64,000 nt of DNA from Corynebacterium oculi (GTDB taxonomy: Bacteria; Actinomycetota; Actinomycetes; Mycobacteriales; Mycobacteriaceae), in the NCBI RefSeq assembly GCF_001412105.1, contig NZ_LKST01000004.1, forward strand, positions 310,001 through 374,000, read 5' to 3'. The notes below the pieces were generated by a model. That model was not told where the DNA came from, made no database searches, and was given only the letters and a program-made list of their open reading frames with translations. Shown piece after piece: positions 9,456-19,971 of this stretch (positions within the stretch are counted from its first letter, which is position 1; each line of letters starts with the position of its first letter). The translations under genes and the position numbers were made by a program.

Positions 9456-12400
9456 TAGCTCTTCTTTCCTTCCAGATTCTCGATGCAGCGGGTGATGTGC
9501 GCCCCCACCGTGGCGATCTCCGGCTCATCCACCACGGCGAGGTGATCGCCGCGCAGCTGCACGATCTCCAGGTCCTTCACGATGGCCCCCCAGCCGCCGT
9601 CCGGGGCGATGTGCGCGTAGGCCGGTTCCAGCTCGATGGCGCCCTCGTGCATGCGCTCCGCGCGGAAGAGCAGCACCGGCACCTGCACGTCCGCCCAGCG
9701 CCGCATGTCCAGGCTGTCCAGGATGCGGTTGTCCACGAAGCTGGCGCGCTGGTGCTCCAGCACCCCGGCGGCCAGGCCGTGCTCGGAGGCGTCGGTGGTG
9801 CTCAAAAACTCCGTGAGCATTCCCAGCATGGCCTCCTCGCCCGCGGTTTCCAGGAGTTCGTAGGGCACCGGGAAGTCCAGGCCGTAGGTCTTTTTGGCAA
9901 AGGCGGAGTACCGCTCCCAGCGGGCCTTGGTCTCCTCCGGGGTGTCCGGGATCGCCTCGGCGGGCTGCACGGTGTCCAGCAGGGCGATGGTGGCCACCTC
10001 CACGCCGCCCTGGGCGCGGAGCTGGTGCGCCACCTCGTAGGCCAGGGCGCCGCCGAAACTCCACCCGCCCAGGATCACCGGGCGGCCATCGGCGAGTTCC
10101 TTGATCTCCTCCAGGTATGCCGCCGCGCGCTCCTCCAGGGGGCCCTCGCGGCGCTCCACCCCGTACACCGGCACACTCTCCGGCAGCCTGCGCATGAGCG
10201 GCTGGTACACCACGGAGGAGCCCCCGGCGGGGTGGAAGAGGAACACCGAGGGGGCTGTGGAGCCCTCCGCCCGCTCACGCAGCACGCGGATATTGCCCTC
10301 CACCTCGGTTTCCAGCCCCTCGCGCACCAGGTCGGCCAGGGGTTCGAGGGTGCGCGCCCGCGCCACCTGCTCCGCGGTGATCTCCACCCCGGAGCGCTCG
10401 CTGAGGCGCTGGGCGATCGCCTCGGCCACCTCGGCGGAAAACTCGGGAAGCTCGCTGGTCACACCCGCTGCCGCCGCACCGCTGTGGCCCGCCCAGGTGG
10501 CAAACACCAGCCGCTCGGAGGCATCGCGCGGGGCCACGCCCACGCCTTGGGAGGGGCTTTGCGACGCCCCCTCGGCCGCCGCAGGCTTCTCCGTTACGGT
10601 GGTGCCCGCTTTGCCCGCCACGGCCTGCTCCACCAGGGATATCACGTCGGCCAAGGAGCCGTCGCGCAGGGCCTGCACCTGAAGGGGCGGGATCTGGAAG
10701 TCGTTTTCGATGCGATTCTTGATCCTCATGCCCATCAGGGAATCCAGGCCCAGATCGATCAGCGGTAGTTCCAGGGGCAGGTCCTCGGCGTCGTAGCCCA
10801 TCGACTCGGACACGATCGCGCGCAGCCGCTCCTCCACTGTTTCCCCGGATTCGGGGTCCCAGTGGCGGGCCTCCACCTCGATCTCCCCCTGCGCACCGGG
10901 CATTCCGGTGGCCTTGGGAGCGGCGGGCGGGGCGGCGGCCTCAGTGAGTCCGGCGCTCGCGGCCTCGGGGGCCGCGCCCGCCGCGAAGCCCTCCGCGAGG
11001 GCCTGGGCCCCGGATTGCGCGGCATACACCGCCACCGAGAGCCCGCCGAGGTGCCGCATGACCACCGTGGTCACCTCGCCATGAGCGGGCAGGGCGGCGT
11101 GCTCTCGCTTGGCCACCAGCGTGGCCTGCGGGTCGATCTCCGCCACGGCGGCCTCGATCAACGCCAACCCGGAGGGCACCCGGGTGGCCTCGGTACCAAA
11201 GGCCACGCGGCCGTCAGGAAACGTCACCCTGGCCCCGGGCAGGCCGCTGGTCCCGCCGGAGGGGCGCGCGGGCGTCCAGTATTCCTGCTTCTTCCATGGG
11301 GTGCCGGGGGCGTCGGCAAGCGTGTCCCCCAGGCCTCGCACCCGGCGGAAGTCCACGGGCGCGCCGGAGACGTAGAGGGTGGCGAGCAGATCGCGCAGGG
11401 AAGCGGCGGCGGGCACCTTGCGTTTGAGGGCAAAGAGCAGCTGCGCGTCCGGCTTACCGGCGGCGAAGGCGGTGCTCATCATGCCCATGAGCGCCACCGG
11501 GTTCGGGGCGATCTCCACCAGGGCGGTATGCCCGGCGGCAAAGGCGGCCTCGGTGGAGTCCTGGAACCACACGGCGTGACGGGTGCAGCGCAGGAAGTAA
11601 TCCGCATCATGCACCGTCTCCCCCGGCTGGTACACTCGACCGCGATCCACGGAGCTAAACAGCGTGGTGTGCAGGGGGCGCGGGCGCAGCCCCTCGATCT
11701 CCGCGGCGAGTTCGCCCAGGATCGGGTCGAGCGCGCTGGTGTGCCCCGCGCCCTTGACGGCCAGGAGGCGGGCAAACTTGCCCTCGGCTTCGAGCCGCTC
11801 CACCAGCGCGCTCACGTCCGGGCGCGGCCCGCCCACTGTGGTCATGCCCGGCGCGGTGTACACGGCGGGCTCGATGCTGGCAAAGCGCGCGTCCTCGGCC
11901 GACATCTGCGCCAGGGCCTCGGTGGAGAGTTCCACCACGGCCATCGCGCCCAGCTCGTCCTCGGACAGGGAGTTCTCCCCCTCGCCCATCAGCCGGGAGC
12001 GGTGGCAGGCGATCCGCAGGGCCTCCTCGGCGCTTAGGCCCCCGGAGGCGTAGGCGGCCGCGATCTCGCCCATGGACATGCCCATCACGCCGGCGGGGCG
12101 CACGCCCAGGCTGGCCAGCAGATCGGTCAGCGCGATCTGGATCGCGGTGATGGTTACCTGCGCGGTTTCCGTGTTGTAGGTTTGCTCGTCGTCCAGGATC
12201 AGGCCGAGCATGGACCAGCCGGACTCGTACTGCACCAGGGAGTCCAGCTCCTCCAGCCGCTCCTGGAACGCCGAGGAGATGGCCACCAGGTCCTTGGCCA
12301 TCTTGCGGTGCTGGGAGCCAAAACCGGAGTACACAAACACCGGCCCCGTGGCGGTGGGGGCGTCCGCCACCGCGATCCCGGCGGACTTCTTCCCCTCGGC

Positions 12401-14284
12401 CACCCGGCGCAGGCGCGTGACCGCCTCGTCCACGGTGCTGGCCTGCACCACGGCGCGGGAACGCCCGTGGTTGCGCCCGGCCAGGGTGCGCTCCAGGGCC
12501 GTGAGATCCTCTAGGCCCGCCTCCTCCAGGTAGTCCGCCAGCGCCGCGGCCTGCGCCCGACGCCGCGAGGGCAGGTGCCCCGAGACCGGCAGCAGCGCCG
12601 TGGCGTCCTCGGGATCGTCCAGAAGCGCCTCCACCCGGTTCTCCGGGGCCGGATAGTCGGCGGGATCGAAGTCGCTGACCACCACGTGCGCGTTGGTGCC
12701 GCCAAAACCGAAGCCGGATACGCCCGCGATCTTGCGCCCGGAGTACTCCGGCCACTCGCGGGGATCCTCCACCACCTCTAGGCGCTCGGCGTCGAAGTCG
12801 ATGTAGGGGTTGGGGCCCGCGTAGTGGATCGAGGGCGGCAGCACCTCGTTGCGCATGCCCAGGATCACCTTGGCCAGCCCGGCGGAACCGGCCGCGGACT
12901 CGGAGTGGCCAAAGTTGCTCTTCACGGAGCCCAGCAGCGTGGGCTGCGCGCTATCGCGGCCGGCGCCCAGCACCGCGCCCAGGGCCGTGGCCTCGATGGG
13001 GTCGCCCAGCACCGTGCCCGTGCCGTGGGCCTCCACGTAGTCCACCTCGCGGGGGTCAATCCCGGCGTCCGCGTAGGCCCGGCGCAGCACGTCCACCTGG
13101 GCTTCCGGGTTGGGGGCCGTGAGGCCGTTGGAGTGGCCGTCGGAGTTGATGGCGGAGCCTCGCAGCACCGCCAGGATGGTGTCGCCGTGCGCCACCGCGT
13201 CCGCCACCCGCTTGAGCACGAACACCCCGGCGCCGTCGGAGCGCACGAAGCCGTCGGCGTCCTCGGAAAAGGCGTGAATCCGTCCGCTGGGGCTAATCAC
13301 GCCGAGCTCCCCGAAGGAGGTGGAGATAAACGGCGAGGCCATGATGTTCACGCCGCCGGCCAGCGCCACGGAGGCGTCCCCGGCGCGCAGGGCGCGGATC
13401 GCCTGGTGCACCGCCACCAGGGAGGAGGAGCACGCGGTGTCCACGGCCACCGAGGGTCCCCGGAAGTCAAAGGCATAGGAAACGCGGTTGGGGATCACCG
13501 CGCTGGAGGTCCCAGTGAGCGCGTAGGGGTGCGCGGATTGCGGATCGGAGGCGATCAGCATGCCGTAATCGTTATTGGAGGAGCCGTAGAACACGCCCAC
13601 GGGGGTGCCTCGCAACTCGTTGGCGGGCAGGTGGGCGTGCTCCAGGGCCTCCCAGGAGAGTTCCAGCATGAGACGCTGCTGCGGGTCCATGTTGGCCGCC
13701 TCCAGCGGGGAGAGCCCAAAGAACTCTGCGTCGAAGGAGGAGATGTCCTCCAGGTATCCCCCGGCGAGGTTCTGCTCGGCCATCTTGGCCCGCGCCACCG
13801 GGTCTCCCTGGTATTCCGCCCAGCGGCCCTCGGGCGGCTGGGCGGTGGTGGCCGCGCGGCCCTCCACCAGCAGGCTCCACATCTCATCGAGGTTGCGCGC
13901 CCCGGGGAAGCGCGCGGCCATGCCGATCACGGCGATGTCGTGATCCTCGGGGGCCGTGCTTGCGACGCTCGTAGTGCTCATGGCGTTCGCGGTGCCCGGA
14001 GGCACGGGGGCCTGAGCAGATCGCGCGCTGAGCAGGTGCGTGGCTAGTTCCCCGATGGTGGGGTGCTCGTAGACCACGGTGGCGTCGAGCTTGCGGCCCA
14101 GGAGATTTTCCAGCTCCCCGGAAAGCAGAACCGCGTCGCGGGAGGAAAGGCCCAGGTTTTCCAGGGGGCGATCGTCGGTGACCTCCTCGGCCGGAACGTC
14201 CGTCACCCCGGCCACCCATTCGCGCAGCCACTGGCGCAATTGCTCGGCGGTCATCGTGGTGGGTGCACTGGGGCTGTCTGCCAT
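9455..14284 (-). CDS. pks13: Mycolate condensase Pks13
   Basis: 1609-residue type I polyketide synthase that performs the final Claisen-type condensation of mycolic acid synthesis. Domains in order: N-terminal ACP (LGLSSRD, Ser48), ketosynthase (DTACSSS, C285; VEAHGTGT; KSNFGHSESA), acyltransferase (GMSMGE, S737), C-terminal ACP (LGLDSLMG, S1182) and thioesterase (GGWSFGG, S1409). All catalytic and carrier serines or cysteines expected in the family are present. The length is slightly below mycobacterial Pks13 (about 1730). The C-terminal ACP accepts the carboxylated chain, the N-terminal ACP takes the FadD32-activated meromycolate, and the thioesterase domain hands the product to trehalose. 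Start at ATG 14284; accD3 follows with overlap. Confidence 0.96.
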   Translation of the reverse strand: MADSPSAPTTMTAEQLRQWLREWVAGVTDVPAEEVTDDRPLENLGLSSRDAVLLSGELENLLGRKLDATVVYEHPTIGELATHLLSARSAQAPVPPGTANAMSTTSVASTAPEDHDIAVIGMAARFPGARNLDEMWSLLVEGRAATTAQPPEGRWAEYQGDPVARAKMAEQNLAGGYLEDISSFDAEFFGLSPLEAANMDPQQRLMLELSWEALEHAHLPANELRGTPVGVFYGSSNNDYGMLIASDPQSAHPYALTGTSSAVIPNRVSYAFDFRGPSVAVDTACSSSLVAVHQAIRALRAGDASVALAGGVNIMASPFISTSFGELGVISPSGRIHAFSEDADGFVRSDGAGVFVLKRVADAVAHGDTILAVLRGSAINSDGHSNGLTAPNPEAQVDVLRRAYADAGIDPREVDYVEAHGTGTVLGDPIEATALGAVLGAGRDSAQPTLLGSVKSNFGHSESAAGSAGLAKVILGMRNEVLPPSIHYAGPNPYIDFDAERLEVVEDPREWPEYSGRKIAGVSGFGFGGTNAHVVVSDFDPADYPAPENRVEALLDDPEDATALLPVSGHLPSRRRAQAAALADYLEEAGLEDLTALERTLAGRNHGRSRAVVQASTVDEAVTRLRRVAEGKKSAGIAVADAPTATGPVFVYSGFGSQHRKMAKDLVAISSAFQERLEELDSLVQYESGWSMLGLILDDEQTYNTETAQVTITAIQIALTDLLASLGVRPAGVMGMSMGEIAAAYASGGLSAEEALRIACHRSRLMGEGENSLSEDELGAMAVVELSTEALAQMSAEDARFASIEPAVYTAPGMTTVGGPRPDVSALVERLEAEGKFARLLAVKGAGHTSALDPILGELAAEIEGLRPRPLHTTLFSSVDRGRVYQPGETVHDADYFLRCTRHAVWFQDSTEAAFAAGHTALVEIAPNPVALMGMMSTAFAAGKPDAQLLFALKRKVPAAASLRDLLATLYVSGAPVDFRRVRGLGDTLADAPGTPWKKQEYWTPARPSGGTSGLPGARVTFPDGRVAFGTEATRVPSGLALIEAAVAEIDPQATLVAKREHAALPAHGEVTTVVMRHLGGLSVAVYAAQSGAQALAEGFAAGAAPEAASAGLTEAAAPPAAPKATGMPGAQGEIEVEARHWDPESGETVEERLRAIVSESMGYDAEDLPLELPLIDLGLDSLMGMRIKNRIENDFQIPPLQVQALRDGSLADVISLVEQAVAGKAGTTVTEKPAAAEGASQSPSQGVGVAPRDASERLVFATWAGHSGAAAAGVTSELPEFSAEVAEAIAQRLSERSGVEITAEQVARARTLEPLADLVREGLETEVEGNIRVLRERAEGSTAPSVFLFHPAGGSSVVYQPLMRRLPESVPVYGVERREGPLEERAAAYLEEIKELADGRPVILGGWSFGGALAYEVAHQLRAQGGVEVATIALLDTVQPAEAIPDTPEETKARWERYSAFAKKTYGLDFPVPYELLETAGEEAMLGMLTEFLSTTDASEHGLAAGVLEHQRASFVDNRILDSLDMRRWADVQVPVLLFRAERMHEGAIELEPAYAHIAPDGGWGAIVKDLEIVQLRGDHLAVVDEPEIATVGAHITRCIENLEGKKS

Positions 14285-14400
14285 GCGAAGAATCTCCCTA
14301 CAAAGATGATTCGGTGAAAATAATGGTTACTATCGCCGTCCATGTAGGGTACCCTCCGGCACCCCACAATGCGACTGCCGTAGACAAAGGTTCCTGCCGG

Positions 14401-16236
14401 TCAGCCCAGGTAGTTCTGCCGCGCCACCCGGCGCGCGATCTTGGCGCTCGACGTCCTAGCGATGCGGCCCGCGGCCAGGATCTGCACGTCCTTGGGCGTC
14501 ACGCCGTGGGCCGCGCTGACCTCCGTGCGGATCGCCTGGATCGCCTCCGCGTCCGCGTCCTCGGCGACCCCCTCGGCGCGCTCCGCGAGGATCACCAGCT
14601 GCTCCGCGTCCTCGCCCGGGACGGAGAAGGCCGCGATCGCGGTGGGCTCCACCTGCTCCGTGGCGCGGCTCACGGTGAACTCGATGTCCTGGGGGTAGTG
14701 GTTGCGCCCGGCGATCACGATGAGATCCTTGAGCCGCCCGGTGATGTAGACCTCGCCGTCGATGATCGCGCCCAGATCGCCGGTGGCCAGCCACCCCTCG
14801 TCCGGGGCCCCGGCGGCGCGGGAGCCCTCCTCCAAGCGCCCGGCCAGGGTGTTGGCAAAGGTCTCGGCCGTTTCTTCCGGGCGGTTGAGATAGCCGGAGG
14901 CGATATTTGCGCCATGGTTCCACAGCTCACCGATGGTGCCGTCCGGCATCTCCTGGCGGGTCTCCGGGTTCACCACCGCCAGGCGTTGGGGCGCTACCAC
15001 CTGGCCGTTAGAAAGCAGGGCCACGGCGGAGGGGTGATCCTGCTCTACCTGCTCCGCCTTGCCCCGGGAGAGGGCCTCGCGGTCAAAGTGAGCGATCACG
15101 GGGCGCCGCGTGCTTTGCGGGGTGGTCACCAACAGGGCGGCCTCCGCCAGGCCGTAGGAGGGGCGCAGGCTGGATCGCTGTAGGCCATAGGGGGAGAATG
15201 CCTCGTAGAACGCGGTAAGGGAGCGCTCCGTGATCGGCTCCGCGCCCAGGACCACCCCGTCCACGCCGGAGAGGTCGGTGGTCTCGCCGGGGTTGCCGTA
15301 GCGCACCGCGAGGTCCAGCGCGAAGTTCGGGACGGCGGTGTACACCGCGAGGGCGTCATCCTCCCCCCGCTTGCTGAGCTGTTCGATCCACCGGGAGGGC
15401 TGCTGGATGAAGTCGCGCGGCCCCATCAGTTCCGTCTCAAATCCCAGGATCAGGGCGAAGGTGGCGAGGATGATGCCCATGTCATGATGCAGCGGGATCC
15501 ACAGCACCAGCCGCATGGGGGTGCGCAGGTGCCCGGCGGCAAAGACCTGAAGAATGTTGGTAAGCACCGAGCGGTGGGTGAGCATGACGCCCGCAGGAGT
15601 GCGCGTGGAACCCGAGGTGTACTGCAAGAAGGCCGGGAGGTCGAGGGGGGCCACCCCGCGCTGCGCGAGGTATTCCGCCGCCTCCGGCTTTTCCAGGGGG
15701 TTGGCCCAGGAGGCTGCCACAGCGTCCGGGAGGGCGTCGATGGCGATGATGCGCGGGCGCTCGGTGCCGGGGAGGTCGGAGAAGTAGGAGCGCACGGCGG
15801 GGGCGGAGGCCTTGTTGGTGAGCACCAGGCGGGGGTCGGAGTCGTGGAACACGGCGCGCAGGTGGGCATCGTGGCCCGGCTCTCGGGGATCGTAGAGCGG
15901 AACGGGGGTCATGCCCGCGTACAGGGCCCCGAGGAAGCCAAAGAGGTACTCCGGGGTGTTGCCCATGAGCAGGGCCACCCGCTGACCGGGCTGACCCACC
16001 TGCTGAAGGCGCGCGGCCACCGCCTTGATCCGGGTGTTGATCTGGGCTCGCGTGTACTCCACGACGCCGCCTTTGCCCTGGTAATCCCAGTAGCGCAGGG
16101 CGGGGCGATCTCCGCCGCCGGCCGCCGCTTCCTTCTGGTAGAGCAGTTCGGACAGGCCGGGGAGGGTGAGGCGGGGGTCAATGGTGATCTCCCCCTTCTC
16201 GTTGAAAAAGGCGGCCAGGGCGGACTTCAGATCCAT
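14401..16236 (-). CDS. fadD32: Fatty-acyl-AMP ligase FadD32
   Basis: 611-residue ANL-superfamily enzyme that activates the meromycolic chain as acyl-AMP and loads it onto the N-terminal ACP of Pks13. The P-loop-like YTSGSTRTPAGVMLTH motif is near residues 211-226. PLHHDMGIIL and the FAAL insertion pattern …ELMGPRDFIQQPSRW… are present. The C-terminal DLGAIIDGEVYITGRLKDLIVI hinge is intact. It has the FAAL type of adenylation rather than acyl-CoA ligase. It lies 116 bases upstream of pks13, and that gap may hold a second promoter. In C. glutamicum this gene is also called fadD2. Confidence 0.95.
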   Translation of the reverse strand: MDLKSALAAFFNEKGEITIDPRLTLPGLSELLYQKEAAAGGGDRPALRYWDYQGKGGVVEYTRAQINTRIKAVAARLQQVGQPGQRVALLMGNTPEYLFGFLGALYAGMTPVPLYDPREPGHDAHLRAVFHDSDPRLVLTNKASAPAVRSYFSDLPGTERPRIIAIDALPDAVAASWANPLEKPEAAEYLAQRGVAPLDLPAFLQYTSGSTRTPAGVMLTHRSVLTNILQVFAAGHLRTPMRLVLWIPLHHDMGIILATFALILGFETELMGPRDFIQQPSRWIEQLSKRGEDDALAVYTAVPNFALDLAVRYGNPGETTDLSGVDGVVLGAEPITERSLTAFYEAFSPYGLQRSSLRPSYGLAEAALLVTTPQSTRRPVIAHFDREALSRGKAEQVEQDHPSAVALLSNGQVVAPQRLAVVNPETRQEMPDGTIGELWNHGANIASGYLNRPEETAETFANTLAGRLEEGSRAAGAPDEGWLATGDLGAIIDGEVYITGRLKDLIVIAGRNHYPQDIEFTVSRATEQVEPTAIAAFSVPGEDAEQLVILAERAEGVAEDADAEAIQAIRTEVSAAHGVTPKDVQILAAGRIARTSSAKIARRVARQNYLG

Positions 16237-16357
16237 GTTTCTCCTAACGTCGTCGCGTGGCGGGGCGCGGCAGGGTGCCGGGGCGGATATTAGTACCGTT
16301 AAGCAATCTACCCCACCGGATATTTTTGCGGAAAATACAACCGTATCCCGGCCGAGG

Positions 16358-17299
16358 TTACTCCGGTGCGGGCGCGCCGTCGATCAGGCCGCCGATCCAC
16401 TCCACCAGCCACTGATTCGTGGTGGTGCCGGGGAAAACGTTGGGGTTCGTGCCGTACTGCGCGTGTACTCCCCCGGCCGCAATCATGTCCCGCGCCCGCC
16501 CCAGGGCATTGCCCACGTCCCGGGGGGCGTCGCAAATGTGATCGTCCGGGGCACACACCTGGTACACGCGCTCGTTCAGCACCCCGAAGCCGCCGCGCGC
16601 CCCGCGCATGGTGGCGCCGGGCACGATCGGCTGCACCAGGGCGTTGAGCGGTTGCAGCGCCACCTCGGCGCCCACCCCGGAGACGGGGTTGCCCACGGGC
16701 ACTCCCTGCTCCGGCACGCGGCGGCCGTCGGCCACCAGGGCGATGCCGCGCACGCGCTCCGGCGGCACCGCCGGCTGCGGGCCGCCCAGTTCCTCCGCCA
16801 GGTCGCCCAGGAGCACCGCGCCCTGGGAGAATCCGGTGAGCACGAAGTCCGTGCCGGGGCATTGCCGGTGTGTTTCCGCCATCTCCGCGCGCACGCGGTC
16901 GGTGCCCTGGGTGCGGGAATCGTCATAGGTCATCTCGGCGGGCGCGTTGATGTTGCGGAACTGCGCGGCGTAGGGCAACGTCCATACCTTCACGCGCTCC
17001 TGCGGGTAGCGCTCCTGTATGGGGGTGGTCACCGTGAGCAGGAAGGAAAGGGGGTTCACGTGCGGGTGAATGGGATCATCCTCCGCGCCGGATTCCCATG
17101 TTCCCGGCGCGGCGATCACCTCGACCTCGGGGCACCAGTCCGGTTGCTCGGGCAGGGCCTGCGAGGGCGTCTCCTGCCCGCCGGGAAGGGGGTCTTCGGG
17201 GGCGTCCGGGCGCTGCCACCACTGCGCCACGCCCACGCCGATGGCCACCACCACGGCGAGCACCGCGAGAATCGTGAGAACCTTTCGCATTCTCCTCAT
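16358..17299 (-). CDS. Culp6/Rv3802c-like envelope cutinase-family esterase
   Basis: 313 residues with an N-terminal anchor (about residues 5-28, VLTILAVLAVVVAIGVGVA) and an extracytoplasmic alpha/beta-hydrolase. The nucleophile motif GFSQGA, the Asp in VCAPDDHICDAP and a His in GGVHAQYG fit the cutinase triad. Rv3802c, an essential mycobacterial phospholipase/thioesterase, sits at the same place beside fadD32-pks13 and is the likely ortholog. The exact substrate in corynebacteria is not evident from sequence. It is co-directional with fadD32 (about 120 bases) and the lipoprotein gene upstream. Confidence 0.87.
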   Translation of the reverse strand: MRRMRKVLTILAVLAVVVAIGVGVAQWWQRPDAPEDPLPGGQETPSQALPEQPDWCPEVEVIAAPGTWESGAEDDPIHPHVNPLSFLLTVTTPIQERYPQERVKVWTLPYAAQFRNINAPAEMTYDDSRTQGTDRVRAEMAETHRQCPGTDFVLTGFSQGAVLLGDLAEELGGPQPAVPPERVRGIALVADGRRVPEQGVPVGNPVSGVGAEVALQPLNALVQPIVPGATMRGARGGFGVLNERVYQVCAPDDHICDAPRDVGNALGRARDMIAAGGVHAQYGTNPNVFPGTTTNQWLVEWIGGLIDGAPAPE

Positions 17300-17309
17300 C
17301 GTAGCGTTT

Positions 17310-17840
17310 CTAGCAGTACGCCTTCCGCGCGGAGGACTCGATCAACTCGGCAGCCTTCTGCGCGTCCAGCTCGGTAAAGCCCTGTTCCACCAGCTGCCCG
17401 CCGATCGCCTGCGCCGTGGCGTCTCCCTCGGTACCCTCCGCCGCGGCGGTACACACGGACTGCGCCGCCGCGATCAGCTGATCGGAGACCTTCTGGGTAT
17501 CCACCCCGCCATCGGCCACCAGGTCAAGGTAGTCCTGTTCCTCCGGGGTGGTCGCCCCCTGCGGCTCCGGCAGGGATTCGATCTCCCGCGCCCCGGAATC
17601 CTTCTCGGCTGCGGTGCGGGCGGGCTCGGCGGCGCTTTTCGACGACGCTTCCGCGCTCGCCGTTGCGCTCGTCGAGGGCTGTTCCGAAGCCTCCGACGAG
17701 GCGGATTGGCTGCGGGTGAGCGGGGCTACAGTACCCTCGGTGCCTTCCGCGCCGTCTCCACCCTCCACGGTGGCGCCTCCGCAGGCCGCCATGCTCGCCG
17801 CCGCGATGAGGGCCACGCCGCCCAGCGCTATCCGACGCAT
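17310..17840 (-). CDS. DUF732-like lipoprotein
   Basis: 176 residues. The signal peptide ends in a lipobox (MAAC-GG), so Cys20 is the probable lipidation site. A Ser/Ala/Glu-rich linker runs to about residue 90. The C-terminal domain (DYLDLVADGGVDTQKVSDQL… with two Cys, at VCTA and the terminal YC) resembles DUF732 domains of mycobacterial secreted proteins. Function is unknown. Its stop is 10 bases from the esterase start, and its ATG overlaps the Cop1 stop, which suggests co-transcription with both. Confidence 0.7.
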   Translation of the reverse strand: MRRIALGGVALIAAASMAACGGATVEGGDGAEGTEGTVAPLTRSQSASSEASEQPSTSATASAEASSKSAAEPARTAAEKDSGAREIESLPEPQGATTPEEQDYLDLVADGGVDTQKVSDQLIAAAQSVCTAAAEGTEGDATAQAIGGQLVEQGFTELDAQKAAELIESSARKAYC

Positions 17841-19774
17841 TAGGAGCGCTCCTTATTGATCTGGCCGTTGACCTGGCTGATCTTGCCGTGCTGGAACTGC
17901 ACGTACTCCCCACCTGCGGGGATCTCGGCCTGGTCCGCGGTGGGCCAGCCAAAGGGCCCCTGCTCCCACTGGTCCTCGCCCCAGGCGTCAAAGATCGCGC
18001 CGTAGCGGATCGCGTGCGCCCCGGAGGACTCGGAGTGATAGATGTTGCCCTGTTCAAACTGCTGAAGCGCACCGCCCGGAATGCGGATCACGTTGGAGGT
18101 GGGCATGCCCAGCCAGGAGGTGGCCGCGCCCAGCTCGGCGTACTTCTGGCCGATGGCCCCGCTCAGGCGGAAGGCCTTGGCGTCCTCGCCCTCGCCGGTG
18201 CTCACGATCACGCCGTTTTGGAACTGCTGCACCCGGGAATCCCCGGAGACTACGGTGTCCGATACGGGATAGCCCAGCTCGCCGGTCTCGTAATTCGCCC
18301 CGCCCCAGGCGTCCATCGTGGCGGAGTTGACGGGGAAGGCTCCCGTCTCCTGCGACCAGTAGATCGCACCGTGCTCAAAGAGCACGTACTTCCCCTTGCC
18401 GTCCGGGGAACTCAGCTCGGTGGAACGCGGGAACCCCAGCCAGGAGGCCGGGCCGCCCAGCTCCGCGTAGCGGGCGTTGATGCGGCCAAAGAGCACGTGC
18501 GCCCCCGTGGCCTCGGACCAGTAGGCCGTGCCGTTCTGGAAGTCCTGCGCCTTTCCTGCGCCACCGGCCACGTCGTATTCGTTGTTCACGCAGGAACCGA
18601 TGCCGCCGTCCTGGGTGGCCTCCGCGATCGCGCCGATGGGCGCGCACTCCGCCCCGCGATCCCCGTCGTGCACGCCCAGGGAATCCGCGATCAGCGGCCA
18701 GGCCTGGGTCATCTCAAACTGCCAGTAGTACCAGGAGTGGATGCCCGCGTCGCGGAAGCGCGCGGTCACGTCCACCCCGGCCTTCTTGGCGTGGTTCACA
18801 AAGGTCTGGGTGGTCATGCGCGACACCGCCTCCAGGCCCATGCCCGTCATGCGGGCGGCGGGCTCCGGCACCGTCACCTTGCCGTTTTCCTCCCGGCCGG
18901 AGCCTGCGGAAACATACACCGGAGTACCCTTGAGCGCGTCCAGGCCGCGCTTGGGGTCGTGGTTCTTCCACTCCTCCGAGCCGTAGGGGCCCCACATCTT
19001 CGTGGCACTGTATCCGCCGGCGTCCGACATCGCCGCGTTGATCGCCGCGGGCATGCCCGGGGTGGTGGTATCCAGGTACCCGGAGAAGGAACCCACAAAG
19101 CTAAACAGGCCGGGGTTGTGCGCCGCCAGGTTCACCGCGGCGGTGGCGCCCATAGAGATGCCGGTGATGGCGCGATCCCCGTTGGAACGGAAGCCCTTGT
19201 CCAGCACCGGGACAAGTTCATTGATGAGGAAGCTCTCCCACTTGTAGTGGCGGCCGTTATCCTCCTCCAACCAGTCGGAGTAGAACGAGGACTCGCCGCC
19301 CACGGGAAGAATCACGTTGACGTTCTTATCGGAGTAGAACTGCTCCAGATTGGTGGCGCTGGTCCAGCCGTTCTCATCATCGCGGGCGCGCATGCCATCG
19401 AGCGCCCACACCTCGGGGAAGGTGCGGTCAGGCTGCGAGTGCCAGTCGCGCGCCAGCAGGATCTGCACCTGCACCGGGCTCTGCGGCATGGAGGGGGAAT
19501 TGATGTACACCGCCACGCGGCGGCTGCTCAGCCACTCCACGCGATCCACGCTCACGCCCTCGGGCAGCCCCTGGATCTGGGGCACGTCGGTGCGAGTGGG
19601 GGCGGGCTGCTGGGAATCGCCCGGCTTGATGTAATCCGAGAGGCTGATGGGGAGGCTCGGAAGGGCATTCGCCTGGGTGATCCCGCCGAGGGCGAGCGCC
19701 ACGACGGTGGGGATCGCCGTGGCGGCAATCCTGAAGGAGCGCCGCTGCGGCGCACGGAATGCGGTGTCGCGCAT
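17840..19774 (-). CDS. cop1: Cop1/MytA-type mycolyltransferase with LGFP repeats
   Basis: 644-residue secreted antigen-85-family enzyme that transfers mycolate from trehalose monomycolate to arabinogalactan or trehalose. The signal peptide ends near residue 38 (…GGITQANA). The esterase domain spans about 60-370, with nucleophile GISMGA (S207) and the His motif GIHSWYYW. Residues from about 390 to the end contain four to five LGFP repeats (WLGFP, ELGYP, WLGMP, PFGWP), which are thought to anchor the protein to the cell wall. This two-part layout is specific to the corynebacterial Cop1/PS1 type. The gene is in the conserved position next to the mycolate cluster. Confidence 0.93.
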   Translation of the reverse strand: MRDTAFRAPQRRSFRIAATAIPTVVALALGGITQANALPSLPISLSDYIKPGDSQQPAPTRTDVPQIQGLPEGVSVDRVEWLSSRRVAVYINSPSMPQSPVQVQILLARDWHSQPDRTFPEVWALDGMRARDDENGWTSATNLEQFYSDKNVNVILPVGGESSFYSDWLEEDNGRHYKWESFLINELVPVLDKGFRSNGDRAITGISMGATAAVNLAAHNPGLFSFVGSFSGYLDTTTPGMPAAINAAMSDAGGYSATKMWGPYGSEEWKNHDPKRGLDALKGTPVYVSAGSGREENGKVTVPEPAARMTGMGLEAVSRMTTQTFVNHAKKAGVDVTARFRDAGIHSWYYWQFEMTQAWPLIADSLGVHDGDRGAECAPIGAIAEATQDGGIGSCVNNEYDVAGGAGKAQDFQNGTAYWSEATGAHVLFGRINARYAELGGPASWLGFPRSTELSSPDGKGKYVLFEHGAIYWSQETGAFPVNSATMDAWGGANYETGELGYPVSDTVVSGDSRVQQFQNGVIVSTGEGEDAKAFRLSGAIGQKYAELGAATSWLGMPTSNVIRIPGGALQQFEQGNIYHSESSGAHAIRYGAIFDAWGEDQWEQGPFGWPTADQAEIPAGGEYVQFQHGKISQVNGQINKERS

Positions 19775-19971
19775 GTGTTCCTTGTCCTTTACTTCTCGTA
19801 CTTCTCAATCGGTTCCGCGAAGCAGCGGAAGTTCCCCTCTTCCGTTGCTACCCTTGTACATTACTTCTGTCTGCACTCGGTACACAGTCTAGTCAAGTTT
19901 AAGTTTAACTTGAGAGTTTTTCGCGGGGACACGCGGAAGTGCCATACTCCCCCGACCGGAAAACATAAAAA